Origin: Diphasiastrum complanatum
Taxonomy: Eukaryota; Streptophyta; Lycopodiopsida; Lycopodiales; Lycopodiaceae
NCBI GenBank assembly: GCA_029204225.1
Contig: MU832214.1
Coordinates: 17,759 to 81,758 of the forward strand
Length of the DNA stretch: 64,000 nucleotides
Reading direction: 5' to 3'
Shown here: positions 58,569-64,000 of the stretch, one piece after another
How positions within the stretch are numbered: position 1 is the first letter of the stretch
Layout: each line of letters starts with the position of its first letter
Notes under the pieces: generated by a model
Database searches by the model: none
What the model was told of the DNA's origin: nothing
Seen by the model: the letters and a program-made list of their open reading frames with translations, nothing else
Translations under genes and position numbers: made by a program

Positions 58569-58779
58569 CTGGGGCAAGCAATAAGTTCAGTCAACAACAT
58601 CATTTCGTGACTTCATGAAGGAGATGATAATCATAGGAAGCCACCAATTGAAATTTCTGTAAAGTACAAATGCTCATCTGTGAACCACCTGCTTTTTTAA
58701 TTAAAAAAAAAAAAGCGTTCCGACCTTTATGGTCGGAGCAGGTTTCTAAGGTGAAAATTAAGCATACCTACATAATCTT

Positions 58780-59490
58780 GAACCTCTTTTCAAGTCTGTT
58801 GCACGGTGGCCAATTTGATTTTTTGCACCAATCTTGAATCAATGAAATTGTGAGTGGATCCATCGTCAAAAGCGACATAAATAATCTGGTCCTTCACGAA
58901 ACCATTCATACAAATGAGGTTGTGGGGTCCAAAAACAAATATTCTAAAGCAACAACTATTATGAATTGCATCATTCTTGAAGGATATATCAACACAAGAG
59001 ATGATAGAGTTAGATAACACCCTAAAGGATTGACCTCTAGATTTCTTATATCTCTTTGGGCAGTCCTTTAAAAGATGCCCCTTGTCCATACATGAGAAAC
59101 ATAGTCCATCACTTTTGGCCTTCTCGCAATGTCGAAGAACTTTTCTTTTCTCTTTTTTTGGATGGGGCCCAAAGGTTTTGTCTTTGTAGTCGAGCTTAGC
59201 AACTTGTTGCTCCTTTTGGGCTAAACAATGGTTGTAGCAAAACTTGCCTAGACTAATTCATATGCCTAAGCTCTTGCTCTGCCCATTCATGCTTAGGATT
59301 CATATCAACAACTTCCTGCTGAAGCAAATTAATGGTCTGCACCATATCCTGTAAGTCGGCCATTGTCAAGCCGGAGGATGATGGTGCTTGAGATCCCTCT
59401 ATTGTTGTAGGCTCCATAACCATGGTTGCAAGAAGTGCAAACAAAAATCCCAAAGAGTGAAAAAGCTCAATACGGCTTCAACAGCTAGCG
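58780..59490 (-). pseudogene. Ty3-gypsy gag-protease fragment, opposite strand
   Basis: Right to left: a gag part (59,453-59,253, MADLQDMVQTINLLQQEVVD), zinc knuckle CFSCMDKGHLLKDC (about 59,105-59,060), then protease with VAFDDGSTHNFID near 58,850-58,890, where the usual D-S/T-G reads DDG. It stops at about 58,790. Confidence 0.8.
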
Positions 59491-59799
59491 AAATCATTTC
59501 TCGACTTGGAAAAGTTGAAATTAGAAGGCCTAGGGGCCAAACCACGCTCTTACATTGGAATAACATCTAAATCCATAGTTTGCATGGAATAACTAAGGTG
59601 TCACAAAAGACTCTGACCACAACATGGCTTAGGAATATGTGGCAATTCCAACCAAAGCCATGTGTCCCATAACATGGCATTGGAGTTAGGGTGCCACCCA
59701 CAACCGTATTTGGCAAATCACGAAAAGATATCCACATCCTTGTTCGAACTTCAAGCCATGGTAGGATCATTCTACTGTTCACGGAAGAAGCAAAAGAAC

Positions 59800-62090
59800 C
59801 CCCACCCCCCCTTTTTTTTTTTTGATTGGGAGAAAGTTGAAGGATTGTAACGATAAATTTATGGAGGCCGGTTTGAGATTTTTTCCCCTACAATGGAGCT
59901 TTTGTATGGAAAAAGAAGACGTTGAGAGCTCTTTTCTCTCCTTTGTGGACAAACTTAACTCTGTGTACTTTGAACAACTACAACTTTTAGCTTTTAGTCA
60001 AATTGAAATGAGTTCAATGGAAAAGTTTGTACCTTAAAGTAGGAGTGGACTTAAAATTCTATAGAATGCATATCTTCTAATTCAAATTGTAGATAAAGCT
60101 CTTTGTTAATGTTGTTTTTAGAAGGACTAGCATGGTCATGATGAGAGCACATGTGATTTCACTTTATTTGTAAGAGATTTAGATCTAAAGTACAATGAAT
60201 GGTTACGTGAACTGTTATTGTAACCAATGAAGTACATATGTTTATGAGATGAGATTTTATAACAAAATTGCTTTTCTAATAAACATTTGAAGAAAAAAGA
60301 ATGTAAAACATATAAAAAGATATTCGTTGATATAATTGGAGGACCTCTTGATAATGTGTATTGTTGTTATGTCTAAGATCATACCTGGCATAACAAAGGA
60401 GACGTGCAACCTTCAAGTCAACGGAATCCAACCACAAAGTCTTGGACCATCAACTTCATGATGCATAGTGTGGACCAAATGCTACAACATTTCTATTCAC
60501 GTCGCCTAGAGTAGGTGCATGTCACATGAACAAACACATACCCACATTTGCTTTCGTACATTCGAATACCAACCAGCCTATTAAGTTTCTATATCACTTC
60601 TCCAAAGGTAAAAGGCAAACTCGGTCATGATGAAGGCTAACACTAAAGATCAAATCTAATCAAATGGAGTCCCTACTTCCTCATGGAAGAAATAAGAAAA
60701 TTTCACATGCTCAAAATCTAACTAGAAAGGATAGTTGGTGAAGAAAATGCACCACTGAAGGTAGAAAGAATTAGCATACAAGAATTTGAAGAGTTTTTAT
60801 GTTGAGATTGTGGATTGTCATGGATCATATGTCAAATAAAAGACAGATCTTGCAAAGCAAATGGAAGAGATGAAACCAACAAGATCATTCCAAGTACCCT
60901 GAACTCCAAGTGCCAGGTCCTCTAGCTCCCTAGTTCTAGGAAGCCAAATATATCACAGAAGAACTTGAGCTCTGACAATGAAAGATGAAGAGCTAAAAAG
61001 TGGACCTTCAATAGACAAACTTCCCAACCAATAAGATGAAAAATGTGAATGCTTTTTGCTCCCATAGTTTAAGGATATAAATATTTGAAAGGATTTTTCA
61101 ATACCTGAACTGATATGTATCCAATAAACCATATGCCATCAGATTTTTCAACACGCAAGCAAATATTGAAAAATGTCAATTTTTAACCACCAAAAATCGA
61201 AGGTGCAACTGCCATTCTTTGGAGTATTTTGGCACCCTACTTTCTGGTAACCTAAATAATTAGAGAAACCTATATCCTTTATACAATCGATGCTAAGGAG
61301 GAAGTTAGCATCCACAAAATATCAATCCTCTACAATATCTGGAGCTGAAAGGCATTGTGTGTGGCTTAGAACTAGGTGGCTTAGAACTAGAAACAATTGG
61401 AATAAAATAAAATCATAGATTTGGCTTTTTGCTTGATACATCTGTTTGCAATTTTTTATTTTTTATTTTTTATTTGTAGAATCACTTTATAAACAGACGA
61501 ATTGGCAACCCAAGAAGATCGATGCATGTTGGCTTATCGTATTGCTCAAAGCAGTTCATAATCTTTGAAGAAACTTTTTCGCCCAGTTATGTATGTGAGT
61601 TAGGGGGTGTATTACTGTTTTGAGTCACCATCCATGTGCTAGTAGAATTTTTGTTTTTTTTTTTTTGGATAGTTGCCCATATGGGTATCACGTGAAAGGG
61701 TATCAAAAAAGCGATTGTTATGCAGATCTGTTGCTTGGTTTCAGATGGCTGCAGGCTACATTCATTAGAAATCTGGACATCAGTAGATGGTTTAAGAAAA
61801 CTGGCTGCATTTTTATATGGTTTCAGAAATTTGGACATCAGTAGATGGTTTCAGCTATTCCACAATAAGTATACAATTCCCGCCAGTCTAAGGAAGGCTC
61901 CTTCTAACTCTTTCTATCATTTTCTAACAGAAAACGGAATCAGTAGATCTGCAAACATTGGCATCAAAACACCATTTCAAAATTGATTTCTGATATCTAT
62001 TGGAAAAGCATGTCCACCATTCAATTACGGTTTAGTTAGTATTAAACTCAAAAAAAAAGAAAAAAATTGGCCATTAATCCTTTTTCCACA
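59800..62090. other. AT-rich intronic DNA
   Basis: No coding sequence. A direct repeat of GGACATCAGTAGATGGTTT occurs at 61,775-61,793 and 61,832-61,850. An ATTTTT repeat lies at 61,452-61,480. Confidence 0.45.
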
Positions 62091-62106
62091 AAAAAAAAAA
62101 GAAAAT

Positions 62107-62182
62107 GCGATCCGGGTCACGGATCGCTGACGTTCCGGATCGCACGATCCGAAACGTTTTTGCAGTGGATCGCGATCCGCTG
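62107..62182. repeat. Cluster of GATCCG/CGGATC palindromes
   Basis: GCGATCCG/CGGATCGC pair at 62,107-62,127. CGGATCG/CGATCCG pair at 62,136-62,151. CAGTGGATCGCGATCCGCTG at 62,163-62,182 is palindromic with one mismatch. The cluster is CpG-rich inside an AT-rich intron. Confidence 0.75.
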
Positions 62183-62592
62183 CAACTTTGGCCCTTGTTA
62201 ATATGTGTGGTATCAGCTATGGCCCTTGTAAACATTTTGAATACTTGTAATTTGATAAAGTTGGCCTTGTGCCATATGAGAACAAAAACAAATGAGGCTC
62301 ACAGCTCTATTTATGTCTTCTAAGACCCTAAACTCTGACCTAAGGCTCACATTCTACAAAATACTTTAGGGGTCCAAATGCCATTAGATAAGTTAGGATC
62401 CAAGTTTGACAGCTAACGGTGGGGTCTCAAGGGCCAAAATAACAATTTATAGCTCTGATAACATAAAGTTAGCTAAAAAAATGTTGTTACACAGATGGAC
62501 GTAGTTCGTGCTGGATGGTTTCTTGAGAAACTAGTATGTTTTTGCAAACCAAAAGTTCAATTCAGACTTGACAAAGTTTACAATCTACGTAC

Positions 62593-62716
62593 CATCTCCA
62601 ATAGCCAAGGTCATTTCATTGGTCTTCCGCTTGACAAGAGAAACTATGCCCGCCTTCTGATATGGTGCAACTCGACAGCACAAAACGATATCACAAGCTG
62701 TAGCCAATTCAAAAAA
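62593..62716 (-). CDS. ALA1: P4-ATPase (flippase) exon before the hinge
   Basis: 124 bases from acceptor CTGCAG|T to donor ATG|GTACGT. It reads FFELATACDIVLCCRVAPYQ, KAGIVSLVKRKTNEMTLAIG and ends with the first base of the Gly codon in GDGAND. This is the last part of the phosphorylation domain (CCRVAPxQKA). The exon is open and typical. Confidence 0.92.
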
Positions 62717-62921
62717 CTGCAGTATGATAAATGACATGTAAGAGAATGATTTTATCAGGCCAAAAAACAACAATAGACTGGTAAAAGATTATGCATATGA
62801 CAGATTGAGTCGGTCAACTGTAACATTGATGCTAACCATTTTTATATTCTAATTACAAACTCTCCTATCGGTAATCACAGGAAAATACAGGATAATGTAG
62901 TGCAAATTGAAAAACATGTAC

Positions 62922-63810
62922 CTCCTGCTCAACAGCATCAGATAAGGCATGAACCAGGCTATTTCCATCAATAACCAATGCCAATTGCTCGTCAGTGTTT
63001 CAATTGTGATGCTCCCTACAAGCTCTATTTTCCAACTGGATGGTACAAGCATCATCTATAGCTGAAAAATGCATCAAACTTGATGGGCTTGCAGCAGTCT
63101 TGGAGCTTGAATAAACATGATTAACAATGCCTTCTCTATAATGCCTCTTTGGAAAGTTTTTTCTAAGGTTCCGAGCTGTAATTCTGTATGTAGCTTTTGC
63201 GTTTGCAATTGCTTCTTGACAGCTCTCCTTAGTGTTTTCATTTATGATGATCTGCCGCATGTCATTTGTCAGGAGAAGACAGGAAAAGCCAATTGAGATA
63301 GCCGTTTCCTGCTTATCCCCTGTCAAAACCCAAACCTTGATTCCAGCCTCTCGTAGTGAAGCTATTGTTTCAGGAACACCAACTTGTAGCTTATCCTCAA
63401 TGCCAGTGGCTCCAAGAAGAGTCAAGTTTCTCTCCACAAGATTTGCTGCTTCATGCACCATACTAGCACGATTCTCAAGAGCAGTGCTAGCTTTAGCATA
63501 ATGCTCTCTCCAGACTTCCAGCTCTGCACTTTCCATGTCTCTGAAAGCCATAACAAGTGTCCTTAAGCCCTCGCTGGCATACATATTCAAATGCTTGATG
63601 GTGGCAATATATCGGTCTCTCTCTACTGAAGAAACACCATCAAAATTTGGGGTTGAGCTTGGAGTAGCCTCATTTGGTTGCACTACGATATCCAAGACTG
63701 AAGTATCTGCACCCTTAAGCAACAACTTGATACTCTTGTTGGGACATTCAACTACAACAGACATTCGTTTCCGCACACTGTCAAACTCATGCACTCCCAG
63801 AATCTCAAAC
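62922..63810 (-). CDS. ALA1: P4-ATPase (flippase) large exon, nucleotide-binding and phosphorylation domains, with in-frame stop
   Basis: Starts after acceptor TTGCAG|G at 63,811 and reads FEILGVHEFDSVRKRMSVVV, LLLKGADTSVLD (ATP-binding Lys), ASEGLRTLVMAFRDM, LLGATGIEDKLQVGVPETIA and VWVLTGDKQETAISIG (the TGD motif). The frame is broken by TGA at 63,000-63,002 in a normally variable part, then continues in the same frame as NTDEQLALVIDGNSLVHALS and DAVEQE to donor GAG|GTACAT (62,921). ALA1 flippases move phospholipids to the cytosolic leaflet. The phosphorylation loop DKTGT lies upstream, outside the window. The stop suggests a null allele, a pseudogene or a sequence error. Confidence 0.9.
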
Positions 63811-64000
63811 CTGCAATTGCTTGAACAATTGAGAACGAAGTGATATGCTTAGCATCTGAATCAGAAAACATTCTAGCGTCTATTTACTTCAGGCTGATTT
63901 GACGAAGATCTGATTTAAACTCCTCAAAACAGTCAAAGTTGAAATTACTGAAAAGTACTCCAAAAGCACAAATTTCCAACTCTTACTTAGAAAAATAACT

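Larger units (their letters stand above)
54461..62592 (-). other. 8.1-kb intron of the flippase gene
   Basis: Bounded by donor GATG|GTACGT (minus, 62,592) and acceptor CTGACAG (54,461). Joining the exons restores GDGAND exactly, so this is one intron. It contains unrecognised sequence at 54.5-56.8 kb, gypsy debris at 56.8-59.5 kb (separate entries) and plain AT-rich DNA at 59.8-62.5 kb. Confidence 0.88.

Overview
This is nuclear DNA from a land plant, most likely a seed plant. It is AT-rich, carries long CT/CA microsatellites, has spliceosomal GT-AG introns (one of about 8.1 kb), and is filled with plant-type transposable elements: Ty1-copia, Ty3-gypsy chromovirus, a LINE, hAT elements and a tRNA-derived retroposon. 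Nearly all the elements are broken. No CRISPR array, rRNA or bacterial operon is present. The species cannot be named from sequence alone.

Layout. 1-0.45 kb is a GC-rich foldback repeat. 1.1-6.5 kb is three rearranged copia remnants in alternating orientation, with an unrecognised coding fragment at 2.9-3.4 kb. 7.4-9.0 kb is a decayed intron-containing gene of unknown family. 9.0-11 kb is a copia gag-protease piece with primer site and probable LTR. 11.2-14.35 kb holds a minus-strand multi-exon gene that I do not recognise. 15.4-16.4 kb is a palindromic repeat pair. 18.3-19.1 kb is a copia RNase H tail. 20-21.6 kb is a minus-strand hAT transposase. 21.7-22.5 kb is microsatellite and minisatellite. 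22.5-26.9 kb is a composite: a LINE endonuclease fragment runs in frame into a hAT transposase whose 3' half appears inverted, bracketed by palindrome-rich modules. 27.3-27.7 kb is a small two-exon coiled-coil gene. 28.75-28.99 kb is a GC-rich CCCGGG cluster.

30.4-31.4 kb carries the 3' end of a conserved plant gene of the NAD(P)-binding (Rossmann) type on the plus strand. 32-33.2 kb is a copia gag/PBS piece. 35.2-37.1 kb contains the most unusual item: a long unrecognised reading frame of about 590 codons fused to a copia 3' end. 37.6-41.5 kb is a nearly complete but mutated copia pol. 43.1-45.1 kb and 45.1-49.1 kb are two more copias, the second with 5' LTR and primer site. 49.9 kb has an 84-bp tRNA-derived insertion with a perfect 19-bp target duplication. 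51.75-53.55 kb is a deleted chromovirus with both LTRs, unusual AGTTA...TAACT ends and near-matching 5-bp flanks.

From 53.6 kb to beyond the right edge lies the 3' half of a P4-type phospholipid-flippase gene (ALA1-like) on the minus strand, in four exons. Its 8.1-kb intron contains Ty3-gypsy debris. Its large exon has an in-frame stop codon, and its last visible donor site is duplicated beside the chromovirus insertion. The only genes that look like host genes are the flippase, the 30.4-kb gene, possibly the 11-14 kb gene, and the short 27.3-kb gene (doubtful). The rest is layered mobile-element sequence.
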